Of a stretch of DNA of 64,000 nt, positions 40,162 through 49,717 are shown one piece after another. How positions within the stretch are numbered: position 1 is the stretch's first letter; each line of letters begins with the position of its first letter. The notes beneath the pieces were generated by a model. That model made no database searches, was not told the DNA's origin, and saw nothing but the letters and a program-made list of their open reading frames with translations. The position numbers and the translations under genes are program-made. This stretch comes from Amycolatopsis arida (GTDB taxonomy: Bacteria > Actinomycetota > Actinomycetes > Mycobacteriales > Pseudonocardiaceae): positions 913,251-977,250 of the forward strand of contig NZ_FOWW01000002.1 of NCBI RefSeq assembly GCF_900115565.1. The letters are read 5' to 3'.

Positions 40162-41237
40162 CGGTGCACGCGCCGCACCCAGGCCTGCGGATCGGTGATC
40201 TCGGCCCGCGAGGGCAGGGTGTTCGGCGAGGTCCACACGGCGTTGAAGCCGGCCATGCCGACGGTGTCGACGACGTGCCGGGTGAAGGCCGCGCCCTGGG
40301 CGTACTGCCGGACCTTGGCGTCCACACCGAGCAGGCCGCGCAGCAGCCGGTCGAGCAGCCCGCCGCCCCTGCGCCGGGCGGTGAACCGGCTGCGGATGGT
40401 GGCCACGGACGGCACGACGGCGGGGCCGACGGCGTCCATCACGTAGTCGGCGTGCCCCTCCAGCAGCGTGGACAGCGCGATCAGCCGGTCGAACACCGCG
40501 CGCTGCTCGGGGGAGCGCAGCAGCTCGGCCAGCCCCAGCGTGTCGCGGCCGGAGCGGCGGACCTCCCGGAGCGCGTCGGGCAGCCGGCCGAGCAGGTTGC
40601 CCAGCCCATCGTCCTCGGCGAGCCCCCCGACCAATCGGGCGACCTCGCCGGCGAAGTAGTCGCGCAGCCAGTCGACCGCGGTGAACTGCAGCCGGTGGGT
40701 GCACTCGTGCAGGCAGACCCACATCCGGAAGTCGCGGCCGTCGACCTTCATGGCGCGCTGGGCGGTGACCACGTTCGGCGCGACGAGCACGAGCTGGCCG
40801 TTCCGGTCCGGCCCGCCGAACGGGTCGTACTGGCCGAGCACCCTGGCGCCGAGGAAGGCCAGCACCAGCCCGGTCTGCACCCCGGCCCCGCCGGCGAGCA
40901 GCGGCGCCAGCGGCCCGCTTGCCCTCGGCAGCGCCCGCCCGGTCAGCTCGTCGAGCCCGGCGGCCGCGGCGCGGATCCAGCCCGGCCGGTCCACCACCTC
41001 GGCGGGGCGCAGCGGCAGCCCGGCGCCGAGTCCGGTCAGCGCGCGGACATGGCCCTCCGCCTCGACGGTGAGGTCCCGCAGCTCGACCACGGTCCGCTCG
41101 GCCTCGTCCTTCGGCACCACCGGCCCGCCGCGCACGAGCAGCGCGCCGGTCGTCGCCGCCAGGGACCAGTCGACCACGGAAGGACCGGCGGGCCGGTCCG
41201 GCCGCCGGCCCTCGGTCTCGGAGTGCACCACGCTCAC
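40158..41237 (-). CDS. DUF2342 zinc-dependent metalloprotease (Rv3626c type)
   Basis: 359 residues. LHECTHRLQFTAVDWLRDYF holds the HExxH zinc site (around residue 178) and LSTLLEGHADYVMDAVGP the third ligand region. This is the DUF2342 / coenzyme F420-associated family, found beside tilS and dacB throughout actinobacteria (Rv3626c). No signal peptide is seen, so it is probably cytoplasmic; its substrate is unknown. The start at 41237 is GTG with a poor ribosome site. Confidence 0.88.
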   Translation of the reverse strand: MSVVHSETEGRRPDRPAGPSVVDWSLAATTGALLVRGGPVVPKDEAERTVVELRDLTVEAEGHVRALTGLGAGLPLRPAEVVDRPGWIRAAAAGLDELTGRALPRASGPLAPLLAGGAGVQTGLVLAFLGARVLGQYDPFGGPDRNGQLVLVAPNVVTAQRAMKVDGRDFRMWVCLHECTHRLQFTAVDWLRDYFAGEVARLVGGLAEDDGLGNLLGRLPDALREVRRSGRDTLGLAELLRSPEQRAVFDRLIALSTLLEGHADYVMDAVGPAVVPSVATIRSRFTARRRGGGLLDRLLRGLLGVDAKVRQYAQGAAFTRHVVDTVGMAGFNAVWTSPNTLPSRAEITDPQAWVRRVHR

Positions 41238-41274
41238 CCTGCCGACCGTACCCGCAACGGCGCGGTGCCCGCGG

Positions 41275-43488
41275 TCAGCGACAACCGCACTCCCGCAGCG
41301 CCGCCGCCATCGTGTCCAGCGCCGGCTGCGCGACGTCGAGCGAGGAGCCGGCGGACATCAGCGCGAACACCAGCACGCGGCCGTCCCGGTCGAGCACGAC
41401 GCCGGCGAGGGTGTTCACCCCGGACAGCGTGCCGGTCTTCGCCCGCACCCAGCCCCTTCCGCCGTCGGAAGGGTCGGTGCGGTAGCGGCCGGCGAGGGTG
41501 CCGCTGCCGCCGGCGACCGGAAGCCCGCCGACCAGCGGACGCAGCTTCGCCGTCCGCGGGTCGGAGTCGTCCGGTGCGGCGGCCACCGCCAGCAGTTCGC
41601 TCAGCAACGTCGCGGACACGCGGTTGTGCACCGACAGCCCGCTGCCGTCGGAGAGCTCGAGCCCGCTGACGTCGAAACCGTTGGCCCCGAGCACCTCGAT
41701 CGTCGCCTTCGCGCCACCCGCGAAGGAGGGCTCGTTGCCGGTGGCGACGGCGACCTGCCTGGCGATCACGTCGGCGAGGAGGTTGTCGGACATGGTCAAC
41801 ATCTGGTCGACCAGCTCGGTGAGCGGCGCCGAGCGCACCTCGCCGAGCACGGTCGCGCCGGGCGGCGCGGTGGTCGGCTCGCCGGCACGCGCGCCCAGCC
41901 GCTCGGCCAACTCCCCGGCGAGCCGCCCCGCCGGGTCGGCCACCCGCATCGACTTGGCGTTGGTCGGGTCGGCGCGGCCGCCGTCGAGCATCGCCGGCCG
42001 CACCTCGGCCATGTAGGTGGACGGCACGTCCTCCGGGGCCCACCCGGAGGCCACCTCGGGGCCGGCGAAGGCGGACAGGTCCAGCCGGACGGTGTCGACG
42101 TCGGCCCCGGACGCCCTGACCTGCTCGACGAGGTCGTCGAGGTGCGCGGCGCCGGGGTAGGCCCCGGTCCGCCCGCTCGGCAGGGAGGAGAGGGTGACGT
42201 CGCCGCCCGCGACCAGCACGACGGTGCCCGGCTGATCCCCGGCGACCACCCTGGTCGGCAGCCGTAGGCCGTGGTCGACGGCGAGCAGCGCGGCCGCCGC
42301 GACGAGCACCTTGGTGGTGGAGGCCGGGGTGCGGACCTCGTGGGGCGAGCGTTCCCACAGCACGCTTCCGGTGGCCGGGTCGACCACCCTGCCGGTGAGC
42401 GTGCCGAGGGCGGGGGCGCCGGCGAGCGGGTCGAGCACCCCGGCGACGCCGGCCGGGGTGGGCGCGGGCGCGTCCGATCCGGGCCCGTGCAGGACTCGGG
42501 TCACCGCGACTGGGGCGGGCGGGTCGGCCTTGGGCGCGTTCGGGGCCCACGGCAGGCCCAGCCGGTTGGACACGTCGGGCAGGGCGAGCACCACCCCGAC
42601 GGCGACGACGAGCACCAGGGCCAGCGCGCCGACCAACAGGCCGCGCCGCCGGCGTCGTGGCCGCTGCTCGACCCGTTCCTGGACGGCCGGTTCCTGGACG
42701 GCCGGTTCCTGGACGCCGGCTCCCTGCCGCGGGTCCGGCTCTCCAGCTGGATCCGCCGCGTGCTGCTGGCCGGTCGGGTCGGGTGCTCCCGAAGCGGAAT
42801 GCCGGTCCGGGGCGGGGTGCCGATCCGGCGGGAGCCGCGTCTCCGATGCCGCGTCCCACTCCGGCCCACCGGCGGGTGGCGTGGCCACCCCCGGCTCGGG
42901 GTAGGCCGTTGCCTCGAGGTCGCCCGCTCCGTGGGCCGCGCCGGCGTGACTCCCTGGGCCGGCGTGACCAGCCGGTCCCGGCGGGGCGGGCGTCGGTCCT
43001 GGCCGCGGCGGCTGTGGGGGGTGCTGGTGCGGGGAGGTGGCGGTGGTGGCCGGCGCCGGCCGCAACTCGCCCGTCGGCTCGATGCGCATGGGCGGGGCGT
43101 GCGCCACCGCGGGCGGCACCTGGCCCTGCGGTTGCGGGGGCGGCGCCGGCCGGCCCGGTGGCGACGCGGGCGACGGCGCGGCGTGCTCGCCGGGCCGTTG
43201 CCGGGAGTCGTGGTCCGGCCGCTCGACCGGCCGGCCGAACCAGTCCCGCGCCCCGAAGGAGGGCCGCTCCGGGCGCTCGGGGAGCGGCACCCGCACGGTC
43301 GCCGACTCGTCCGGAGTGGGATGGGCCACCGCCGAGTCGCCGGTCGGGGCGTCGGGCGCGGTGACGTTGGGCACAGGGAGCTCGTCCGTGCTGCCGTCCT
43401 CACCGGCACCCGTGGTGCCCTGGGTGTCGCGGTCGTCCGAGGGCCACAGCGGTTCCACGGCGTCACCCGCGTCGTTCCGGTCCGGCAC
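41275..43488 (-). CDS. dacB: D-alanyl-D-alanine carboxypeptidase/endopeptidase (PBP4, S13)
   Basis: 737 residues from a GTG at 43488 with AGGAGG 6 bases upstream. Residues 1-280 are a Pro/Asp/Glu-rich disordered cytoplasmic segment with [10 protein letters not shown] repeats; a membrane helix follows (about 283-304), then the external S13 domain with nucleophile motif S390TTK, the SDN motif in [11 protein letters not shown], and KTG at 684-686. It trims or cleaves peptidoglycan cross-links. Such a long cytoplasmic head is much larger than in E. coli PBP4 and suggests intracellular partners or phosphorylation; this is inference. Confidence 0.92.
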   Translation of the reverse strand: MPDRNDAGDAVEPLWPSDDRDTQGTTGAGEDGSTDELPVPNVTAPDAPTGDSAVAHPTPDESATVRVPLPERPERPSFGARDWFGRPVERPDHDSRQRPGEHAAPSPASPPGRPAPPPQPQGQVPPAVAHAPPMRIEPTGELRPAPATTATSPHQHPPQPPRPGPTPAPPGPAGHAGPGSHAGAAHGAGDLEATAYPEPGVATPPAGGPEWDAASETRLPPDRHPAPDRHSASGAPDPTGQQHAADPAGEPDPRQGAGVQEPAVQEPAVQERVEQRPRRRRRGLLVGALALVLVVAVGVVLALPDVSNRLGLPWAPNAPKADPPAPVAVTRVLHGPGSDAPAPTPAGVAGVLDPLAGAPALGTLTGRVVDPATGSVLWERSPHEVRTPASTTKVLVAAAALLAVDHGLRLPTRVVAGDQPGTVVLVAGGDVTLSSLPSGRTGAYPGAAHLDDLVEQVRASGADVDTVRLDLSAFAGPEVASGWAPEDVPSTYMAEVRPAMLDGGRADPTNAKSMRVADPAGRLAGELAERLGARAGEPTTAPPGATVLGEVRSAPLTELVDQMLTMSDNLLADVIARQVAVATGNEPSFAGGAKATIEVLGANGFDVSGLELSDGSGLSVHNRVSATLLSELLAVAAAPDDSDPRTAKLRPLVGGLPVAGGSGTLAGRYRTDPSDGGRGWVRAKTGTLSGVNTLAGVVLDRDGRVLVFALMSAGSSLDVAQPALDTMAAALRECGCR
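42671..42720 (-). repeat. 15-bp tandem repeat in dacB
   Basis: About three copies of a 15-bp unit (TTCCTGGACGGCCGG on the plus strand) encode the VQEPA repeats just before the basic membrane-proximal segment of DacB. Confidence 0.75.
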
Positions 43489-43653
43489 GCACCCCTCCTC
43501 GGCTGGCCTGTCCGTGGTGGCGAAGCCAAGCTCACACATACGGCCCTGCCGACCGCCGGCCTCGCGTGGTCCACACTAGTGAGGTCAAGCAGACAGCGTC
43601 CGGCGCCGCCGCCCGGGCCGCGCCCATCACCAACACGAATCAGCGAGGACGGC

Positions 43654-44175
43654 GTGGAGTTCGACGTCACGATCGAAATCCCCAAGGGGGAGCGGAACAA
43701 GTACGAGGTGGATCACCGCACCGGGCGGATCAAACTGGACCGGACGCTGTTCACCGCCACCCAGTACCCCGCCGACTACGGGTTCATCGACGACACCCTC
43801 GGCCAGGACGGCGACCCGCTCGACGTGATGGTGCTGGTGCAGGAGCCGACGTTTCCCGGTTGCCTGATCCGGGCGCGGGCGATCGGGATGTTCCGGATGA
43901 CCGACGAGAAGGGCCCGGACGACAAGGTGATCGCCGTGCCCTCCGACGACCCTCGACTGGAGCACCTCCGCGACATCCACCACCTGAACGAGTTCCACAA
44001 GCTCGAGATCGAGCACTTCTTCCAGGTCTACAAGGACCTGGAGCCGGCCAAGAGCGTCGAGGGCTCGAACTGGGTCGGCCGGGTCGAGGCCGAGACCGAG
44101 ATCAAGCGCTCCTACGAGCGCGCGGCGGCGCTGAAGGCGGAGGCGCTGCCCGAGGAGGCACCCGCCGAGCACTGA
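43654..44175 (+). CDS. ppa: Inorganic pyrophosphatase, family I
   Basis: 173 residues from a GTG at 43654 (GAGGA upstream). [40 protein letters not shown] (metal-binding Asp cluster), [13 protein letters not shown] and the [14 protein letters not shown] segment are all standard. It hydrolyses pyrophosphate in the cytoplasm and is essential. Divergent from dacB across 165 bases, as in M. tuberculosis (Rv3628). A membrane pyrophosphatase (hppA) is also encoded at the right end of this window. Confidence 0.97.
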   Translation: MEFDVTIEIPKGERNKYEVDHRTGRIKLDRTLFTATQYPADYGFIDDTLGQDGDPLDVMVLVQEPTFPGCLIRARAIGMFRMTDEKGPDDKVIAVPSDDPRLEHLRDIHHLNEFHKLEIEHFFQVYKDLEPAKSVEGSNWVGRVEAETEIKRSYERAAALKAEALPEEAPAEH

Positions 44176-44189
44176 CCCCGGCGACGATC

Positions 44190-44220
44190 GTGGCCCGGCA
44201 CCGAGCTGGTGCCGGGCCAC
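44190..44220 (+). terminator. ppa terminator hairpin
   Basis: Perfect 13-bp stem GTGGCCCGGCACC / GGTGCCGGGCCAC with a 5-base loop, 14 bases after the ppa stop. Confidence 0.9.
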
Positions 44221-44292
44221 CGTCGTCAGGGGCCGTTCTCAGGGGCCGTCGTCAGAGCCCTTGTCAGGGGACCTTGTCAGGGCCGTCGTCAG
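44221..44292 (-). repeat. Degenerate ~13-bp tandem repeat spanning the glyA stop
   Basis: About six copies of a CGTCGTCAGGGGC-like unit, 11-13 bases each, fill the gap between the ppa terminator and glyA. On the minus strand every unit carries CTGA, and the last one includes the glyA stop (44289-44291). Confidence 0.85.
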
Positions 44293-45557
44293 ACCGTGTA
44301 GCCGGGCATGGGGTAGCCGGCCAGCAGCTCGCGCACCTCGGCGGCGACCCGCTCGACGGCCGGCTCGTCGCCCCCCGCCGCGGCGGTGACCGTCCGGTCA
44401 ATCCACTCCGCGATCCGCGGCTGATGCTCGGGGCGCAGGCCGCGGGTGGTGATGGCGGCGGTGCCCAACCGGATGCCGGAAGGGTCGAACGGCTTGCGCG
44501 GGTCGAACGGCACGGTGTTGTAGTTCAGTTCGATGCCGGCCCGGTCCAGCGCCTGCGCCGCGGGCTTGCCGCCGATCCGCTTGTTGGTCAGGTCGACCAG
44601 CAGCAGGTGGTTGTCGGTGCCGCCGGAGACCAGGTCGAACCCGCGCTCGAGCAGGGCCTCGGCGAGGGCCCTGGCGTTGGCGACCACGCCGTGGGCGTAG
44701 TCGCGGAACCCCGGCCGGGCCGCCTCGCCCAGCGCGACCGCGATGGCGGCGGTGGTGTGGTTGTGCGGGCCGCCCTGCAGCCCGGGGAACACCGCCTTGT
44801 CCACGGCCTTGGCGTGCTCGGCGTCGGTCAGGATCATCGCGCCGCGCGGGCCGCGGAGGGTCTTGTGGGTGGTCGTGGTGATCACCTGGGCGTGACCGAC
44901 CGGTGAGGGGTGCGCGCCGCCGGCGACCAGGCCGGCGATGTGCGCGATGTCGGCCACCAGCACGGCGCCCACCTCGCGGGCGATCTCGGCGAAGGCCGGG
45001 AAGTCGATGGTGCGCGGGATGGCCGTGCCGCCGGCGAAGATCAGCTTCGGCCGGTGCTCGCGGGCGAGGTCGCGGACCTGGTCGAGGTCGACCCGGCCGG
45101 TCTCCTTTAGCACCCCGTAGCGCACCGCGTTGAACCACTTGCCGGTGGCGGAGACCGTCCAGCCGTGGGTGAGGTGGCCGCCGTCGGGCAGCGCCATGCC
45201 GAGGATGGTGTCGCCGGGCTGGGCGAAGGCGAGGTAGACGGCGAGGTTGGCGGGCGAGCCGGAGTAGGGCTGGACGTTGGCGTGGTCCACCCCGAACAGC
45301 GCCTTCGCCCGCTCGATGGCCAGGGTCTCGACCTTGTCGACGACCTGCTGGCCCTCGTAGTAACGCTTGCCGGCGTAGCCCTCGGAGTACTTGTTGGTCA
45401 GCACCGTGCCGGTGGCCTCGAGCACGGCCGGCGAGACGTAGTTCTCCGAGGCGATCAGGCGGATCTTGTCGTGCTGGCGACGGGCCTCGTCCTCGACGAG
45501 GCCGGCGATCTCCGGGTCCGTGGCGGACAGCGCGGACAGGGCGGGCTGATGCGTCAT
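44289..45557 (-). CDS. glyA: Serine hydroxymethyltransferase
   Basis: 422 residues. [39 protein letters not shown] and the PLP-lysine motif [13 protein letters not shown] are diagnostic. It interconverts serine and glycine with tetrahydrofolate and makes 5,10-methylene-THF, linking to the folate genes nearby. GGAGTAGGA precedes the ATG. A ZTP riboswitch in the leader indicates that expression responds to 10-formyl-THF shortage. A second, housekeeping glyA elsewhere is possible. Confidence 0.96.
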   Translation of the reverse strand: MTHQPALSALSATDPEIAGLVEDEARRQHDKIRLIASENYVSPAVLEATGTVLTNKYSEGYAGKRYYEGQQVVDKVETLAIERAKALFGVDHANVQPYSGSPANLAVYLAFAQPGDTILGMALPDGGHLTHGWTVSATGKWFNAVRYGVLKETGRVDLDQVRDLAREHRPKLIFAGGTAIPRTIDFPAFAEIAREVGAVLVADIAHIAGLVAGGAHPSPVGHAQVITTTTHKTLRGPRGAMILTDAEHAKAVDKAVFPGLQGGPHNHTTAAIAVALGEAARPGFRDYAHGVVANARALAEALLERGFDLVSGGTDNHLLLVDLTNKRIGGKPAAQALDRAGIELNYNTVPFDPRKPFDPSGIRLGTAAITTRGLRPEHQPRIAEWIDRTVTAAAGGDEPAVERVAAEVRELLAGYPMPGYTV

Positions 45558-45572
45558 GTTCCTACTCCAGGC

Positions 45573-45593
45573 AAAAATGGCCAGCCGCCGTGC
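45573..45593 (-). terminator. Expression platform of the glyA riboswitch
   Basis: On the minus strand GCCGC-ACG-GCGGC forms a short hairpin followed by TGGCCA and five T residues, just before the ribosome site. This looks like the switchable terminator or sequestering stem of the upstream ZTP aptamer. Confidence 0.5.
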
Positions 45594-45672
45594 GGCAGGG
45601 CACCCAGGCGCGCGGTGCCGGCCGTGTCGTCGCTCCCCGGTGGTGCTCCACCTCTTCGGCGCCAGTCGCTGC
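45594..45672 (-). promoter_or_regulatory. ZTP (pfl) riboswitch upstream of glyA
   Basis: The minus strand carries the conserved pfl-motif blocks in order and spacing: CGACTGGCG, GGTGGA-CACCACCGGGGAGCG, a variable linker, and GCGCCTGGGTG near the 3' end. The aptamer binds ZTP/ZMP (AICAR phosphates), which accumulate when 10-formyl-THF is low, and would switch on glyA to restore one-carbon units. The class is known in actinobacteria on glyA; the site here is a sequence-level call. Confidence 0.88.
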
Positions 45673-45770
45673 TGTGGACCCGATGCTAGTGGACGGGCGT
45701 CGAGCGCGACTGGTGGAACGCGGCGAGGCGACCGGCTTCGGGGTGGGGTCCCCAGGGCGGCCGACCCGGC

Positions 45771-46199
45771 TCAGTCCACCACCCGCACACCCATCGAGCG
45801 GGCGGTGCCGGCCACCGTGCGCATCGCGGCGTCGAGGTCGGCGGTGTTGAGGTCGGGCAGCTTGCGCTCGGCGATGGCGCGGAGCTGGGCGCGGTCGAGC
45901 GTGCCGGCACCGTCGTGTCCCGGCCGGGCCGAACCCTTGCCGCCCAGCGCCTTGCGGATGAGGAAGGCGGTCGGCGGGGTCTTCAGCCGCAGGTCGAACG
46001 AGCGGTCCTCGTAGACCGTCACCACCGCGGGCACGACGTCTCCCCGCTGGGCGGCGGTGGCGGCATCGTAGGCGCGCTTGACCTCGATGAGGTTCACGCC
46101 GGTCTGGCCGAGCGTCTTGCCGAGGTCGACGACCGGCGCGTCACCGGCGGCGAGCTGCAACGTGGTCCGGAAGGTGGGCTTCTTGGCGCGTGGTGGCAT
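45771..46199 (-). CDS. Divergent ribosomal protein L11 (uL11) paralogue
   Basis: 142 residues, the normal L11 length. The C-terminal rRNA-binding domain is well kept (LDRAQLRAIAERKLPDLNTADLDAAMRTVAGTARSMGVRV), and GVNLIEVKRAYDAAT, RGDVVPAVVTVYEDRSFDLRLKTPP follow the canonical N-terminal domain. The normally invariant PPVGPALGQ segment reads VDLGKTLGQ, so the prolines contacted by thiostrepton-type antibiotics are gone, and the usual KKK N-terminus is changed. The true rplK is expected elsewhere beside rplA. GAGGGG precedes the ATG. It stands alone between glyA and a gamma-carbonic anhydrase gene. Resistance or condition-specific ribosome use is inference. Confidence 0.88.
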   Translation of the reverse strand: MPPRAKKPTFRTTLQLAAGDAPVVDLGKTLGQTGVNLIEVKRAYDAATAAQRGDVVPAVVTVYEDRSFDLRLKTPPTAFLIRKALGGKGSARPGHDGAGTLDRAQLRAIAERKLPDLNTADLDAAMRTVAGTARSMGVRVVD

Positions 46200-46280
46200 G
46201 GCGTCCCCTCGGCTGTGCGAAATCTCGAACAGCTGGGGACGCTAAGGTCTCCAGTTACTGGAGGGTCAAACCCGAAAGGA

Positions 46281-46805
46281 TCAGTCCGTCACCGGGGCGA
46301 TGCCCTCGGCGTGCCGGCGGGCCAGCTGCTGGTAGATCTCCGCGTTGTGCTCGACCCACAGCCGGGCCGATCCGCTGAGCGGCACGTGCTTCTTGGCGGG
46401 GCTGCCCATGGCGATGACCTCGGGTGGGACCACGGAGTTGGGGGTCACCGTGGCGCCGGCGGCGACCAGCGCGCGGGCGCCGATCTCGGCCTTGTCCAGC
46501 ACGGTCGAGCCGTTGCCGATCAGCGCCTGCTCACCGACGGTGCAGTCGTGCACGAGGCACTGGTGGCCGACGGTGACGTTCCTGCCGATCTCGCACACCC
46601 CGTCGTTGACGTGCACGACGGAGTTGTCCTGGATGTTCGCGCCCTCGCGGATGATGATCTTCCCGAAGTCGGCGCGGACGACGGAGCCGTACCAGACCGA
46701 GGCGCCCTTCTCGACGGTCACGTCCCCGATCAGGGTCGCGGTGGGGGCGATCCACGCCTCCGGGTGCACGGTGGGGCTGACGCCCTCGAAGGAAAACAGC
46801 GGCAT
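46281..46805 (-). CDS. Gamma-class carbonic anhydrase-like hexapeptide protein
   Basis: 174 residues from the ATG at 46805 (AGGGTGA 6 bases upstream). Left-handed beta-helix with the repeats PTATLIGDVTVEKGASVWYGSVVRAD, IIIREGANIQDNSVVHV and GHQCLVHDCTVGEQALIGNGS. Metal-binding histidines occur in SVVHV, VGHQC and LVHDC. The family includes gamma-carbonic anhydrases and CaiE/PaaY-type proteins of uncertain activity, so enzymatic function is not certain. Confidence 0.9.
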   Translation of the reverse strand: MPLFSFEGVSPTVHPEAWIAPTATLIGDVTVEKGASVWYGSVVRADFGKIIIREGANIQDNSVVHVNDGVCEIGRNVTVGHQCLVHDCTVGEQALIGNGSTVLDKAEIGARALVAAGATVTPNSVVPPEVIAMGSPAKKHVPLSGSARLWVEHNAEIYQQLARRHAEGIAPVTD

Positions 46806-46900
46806 GGCGGTCACCCTAAGCCCGGCGCCGAAGACCGCGATCGCCCGTGGCCCGCGTCACGGGAGCGAGCGATCAACGCCGCTCTCCTGCGCGACCCCGC

Positions 46901-47722
46901 TCAGGGGTAGAGCGCCGCGCGAACCCGGCGCACGGATGCCTCGTGGGCCAGCTCGGCACGTGCTTCCGGGTGGTCGGCATAGAAACGCACCGTGTAGTAC
47001 ACCAGAGCCGGGTCGACGGCCAGGTTCTTCGCCTGGACGGCGATGCCAGGCCCCTGCGGCGGGGTTCCACCCCAGCGGCCGGCCAACGTGACCTTCCGCA
47101 CAGCGTGGTCGTGTCCCCGGATCCAGATCTCGGGTTCACCACCACCGAGGGCGCTGACCCCGATGACGTCGTCCCAGGGGAGCTCCGACCGGTACCCCCA
47201 GCTCCGGTGCTCTATCCCGACGGGGGTCAACGTGACGCGGCCGAGCCCGATCCGGCCCGTCACGAGTTGCCACAGGTAGGCCGCGAAAAGGGCGGCGACA
47301 AGGCCGAACACGACCGCGGCCGCGGCAGGCGCCGGCACATCGTCGCCGGCCTTCGTGGCGAACTCGTAGGACGCCGTGGCGAAGACGGCGAACATCAGAA
47401 CCACCATGAGCGCCGACCCGAGAAACACGATCCGGGAGTAGGGGATCACCAGACCCCTGCCAGCTTCGAGCCGAACACGCTCGACGCCGCGCTTGCGGAC
47501 GTTCACCCTGCTGTCGCAGCCCACGACGACGATGGTCACGAACAGCAGGCCGAACAGCACGAGGTACTTCGTGGCCCCAGCCATTTCGCTGGAAGCCACC
47601 GCGAGCGCGCTGACGAAGGCGATGAACGCCCACGACCCCAGCCATCCGAGCGCCAGGTACCACCTGGCGCGTTTCGGCTTCCCCCACTCGGCAGGCCAGG
47701 CCACCCGCCCGGAAGACCGCAT
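46901..47722 (-). CDS. Conserved membrane protein, function unknown
   Basis: 273 residues from an ATG at 47722 with GAGGTAG upstream. Two hydrophobic helices near residues 22-68 and two more near 100-155, then a soluble C-terminal domain of about 110 residues with IEHRSWGYRSELPWDDVIGVSAL, reminiscent of PH-like (bacterial PH/YdbS) domains, and a helical end (VRFYADHPEARAELAHEASVRRV). I do not recognise a named family. It lies between the gamma-carbonic anhydrase gene and tRNA-Thr on the same strand. Confidence 0.75.
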   Translation of the reverse strand: MRSSGRVAWPAEWGKPKRARWYLALGWLGSWAFIAFVSALAVASSEMAGATKYLVLFGLLFVTIVVVGCDSRVNVRKRGVERVRLEAGRGLVIPYSRIVFLGSALMVVLMFAVFATASYEFATKAGDDVPAPAAAAVVFGLVAALFAAYLWQLVTGRIGLGRVTLTPVGIEHRSWGYRSELPWDDVIGVSALGGGEPEIWIRGHDHAVRKVTLAGRWGGTPPQGPGIAVQAKNLAVDPALVYYTVRFYADHPEARAELAHEASVRRVRAALYP

Positions 47723-47821
47723 CCGACTACCTCATCCGATCGCGTCGGCAACCCGGCGATCCCCACGTCGTGGCCCCGTTTCGCTCCACACACGGCCAAG
47801 AAAACGGGCCACGGACGCGGA

Positions 47822-47845
47822 AGGGGCACTCCGGAGAGTGCCCCT
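47822..47845 (-). terminator. Terminator after tRNA-Thr
   Basis: AGGGGCACT and AGTGCCCCT pair perfectly around CCGGAG, 8 bases downstream of the tRNA 3' end. Confidence 0.8.
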
Positions 47846-47853
47846 GACCTGGG

Positions 47854-47927
47854 AGCCGCCTGCGGGAATCGAACCCGCGACCTACGCATTACGAGTGCGT
47901 CGCTCTGGCCGACTGAGCTAAGGCGGC
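47854..47927 (-). tRNA. tRNA-Thr (anticodon CGT)
   Basis: Cloverleaf on the minus strand: acceptor GCCGCCT/AGGCGGC, D-arm GCTC...GAGC, anticodon stem ACGCA/TGCGT with loop CTCGTAA (anticodon CGT, reading ACG), variable loop AGGTC, T-arm GCGGG/CCCGC with TTCGAAT. Discriminator T; the 3' CCA is not encoded. Confidence 0.97.
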
Positions 47928-48053
47928 GTGCCAGCCGAACTGACCCGAGCCAGTGTAGCGGCCCGGCGCGGCGTCACTTCCCCGGCCCGCCGTCGTTAGG
48001 CTGCTATGACTCCGGTCACCTGTGGCCGGTCCCACGTCTTTTCGGGAGGTCAT

Positions 48054-49709
48054 GTGCCCACGCGTGGACGCCTGCCCCGTACGTTGGCTCTGCCGATCAC
48101 GGCCGCGGTGCTCGCGATGTCCGCGGCACCCGCGCTCGCGCAGCAGATCCCCACGACACCGGTCCCACAGCCCACGGACCCAGGCCAGCCCCCGATCTCG
48201 GCGGCGCCCGACCCGCAACCGCTCGGCCACGCGGTCGGCGACGCCGGCACCGCGCTGGGCATGCTGCGCCTGCTGCCCGAGGCCGTGGAGACCAGCGCGA
48301 TCCTTCCCGGGATCGGCGAGGAGCTGCCGAAGCAGTCGGTGTTCGAGGGCGGCATGGGGCTGTCCAGCGCGCAGGCCAACTCGGAGGCCTACCTCGCCTA
48401 CGAGCGGGCCATCGCGCAGTCCTCGCCGTTCGGCGTGTCCATCGCGGGGCATGCGCCGCAGGCACCCGGCTCGCTGGCGCAGACCGCGCTTCCGGACAAC
48501 CCCGAGCCGGTGACCGGCGGGTTGAACGCGCCGAAGAACCCGCTGCTCGACCTGGGGCTGCTGAACGGGAGCGTGCACGCCCGGTGGAGCCCCACGGAGG
48601 GCCCGTGCGTGGGCACGATCGCCGACGCCTCGACCTCCCTGGCCAGCCTCTCGCTGCTCAATGTCATCCCGTCGATGCCGGACGCCGGCCAGCTCACCCA
48701 GGCCAGCGACCAGCTGAAGGAGGGTCTCGGCCAGTTGCCGGGTCCGCTGGCGCAGCTGGGCGGGCTGCTCTCCGGCGGCGAGAAGCCGAACGACGACGGC
48801 ACCGGCTCGGTGCTGAGCCTGCCGAACACGCTGTCGTCGCGATCCACGGTGCGGCTGGTGGACCTGCCGGACAGCGACCGCAAGGCGGTGCAGTCGATCT
48901 CGACCCTGCAGGTCGCCGACGTCAACATCCTCAAGGGCACCCCGCTCGGCCTGACGATCAAGGTGGTCAGCCAGCCGACGCTGACGGTCACCTCGACCGG
49001 CTCGAAGGACACCTCGACCGTGGAGTACACGGCACCGGTGCTGGCGGTGGAGCGCAACGGCCAGCGGCTGTTCACGCTGGACGCGGCCAACCCGACGAAG
49101 GACGTGCCGATCGGCATCCCGCTGCCCGGGCTGGAGAACGTGCCCGGGTTCGACGAGGTGAAGAAGGTTCCGGTGATCGGTGGGGTGGCCGAGATGGCCG
49201 ACGAGGCGCTCAAGCCACTGACCGAGCCGGCCAAGGGGTTCGTGCTCGACCTCGGGGTGCTGCGGCTGTCCATCGCCGGGTTGGACGAGCGGTCGATGGA
49301 GATGACCGAGCCGTTCAAGGGCTTCCAGCTCGGGGCGTCGGCGCGGATGCTCGACCTGCAGATCCTGCCCACCAAGCTGTTGAAGGACGCGCTCCCGCCG
49401 GACGCGGCGAAGAAGCTACCGTCGTCGCTGGCGCAGCTGTCCCTCGGCGAGCAGGTGGCCAGGGCGTACGCGCCGGAGGGCGGCGTGCAGTGCGGTTTCG
49501 TCACCCAGCCTGCGCCGCCGGGTGGCGGTGAGCAGCCCGGTGTGCCGGACAAGCTGGCGCAGACGAGCGCGGCGTACTCGGCGGTGCCGATGTTCTGGAC
49601 CGGCACGGCGATGCTGCTGGTCGGTGTGGTGCTGGTGGCCGCGCTGCCCGCTCGCCGCCGGGTGGCGCCCGCCGAGGTCGGGAAGCCCTCGCCACACCCG
49701 CGGGACTGA
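48054..49709 (+). CDS. Secreted protein with C-terminal membrane anchor
   Basis: 551 residues from a GTG at 48054 with GGGAGGT just upstream. Signal peptide with basic start and cleavage after APALA (about residue 28), a Pro/Thr-rich linker, then a long Ser/Leu/Asp-rich domain without recognised motifs, and a C-terminal helix MFWTGTAMLLVGVVLVAALP with basic stop-transfer residues. This is the layout of a cell-surface protein tethered by its C-terminus; choice-of-anchor or adhesin-like proteins in this family have no known function. It stands alone, upstream of a strong terminator. Confidence 0.82.
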   Translation: MPTRGRLPRTLALPITAAVLAMSAAPALAQQIPTTPVPQPTDPGQPPISAAPDPQPLGHAVGDAGTALGMLRLLPEAVETSAILPGIGEELPKQSVFEGGMGLSSAQANSEAYLAYERAIAQSSPFGVSIAGHAPQAPGSLAQTALPDNPEPVTGGLNAPKNPLLDLGLLNGSVHARWSPTEGPCVGTIADASTSLASLSLLNVIPSMPDAGQLTQASDQLKEGLGQLPGPLAQLGGLLSGGEKPNDDGTGSVLSLPNTLSSRSTVRLVDLPDSDRKAVQSISTLQVADVNILKGTPLGLTIKVVSQPTLTVTSTGSKDTSTVEYTAPVLAVERNGQRLFTLDAANPTKDVPIGIPLPGLENVPGFDEVKKVPVIGGVAEMADEALKPLTEPAKGFVLDLGVLRLSIAGLDERSMEMTEPFKGFQLGASARMLDLQILPTKLLKDALPPDAAKKLPSSLAQLSLGEQVARAYAPEGGVQCGFVTQPAPPGGGEQPGVPDKLAQTSAAYSAVPMFWTGTAMLLVGVVLVAALPARRRVAPAEVGKPSPHPRD

Positions 49710-49717
49710 CCCTGGCC

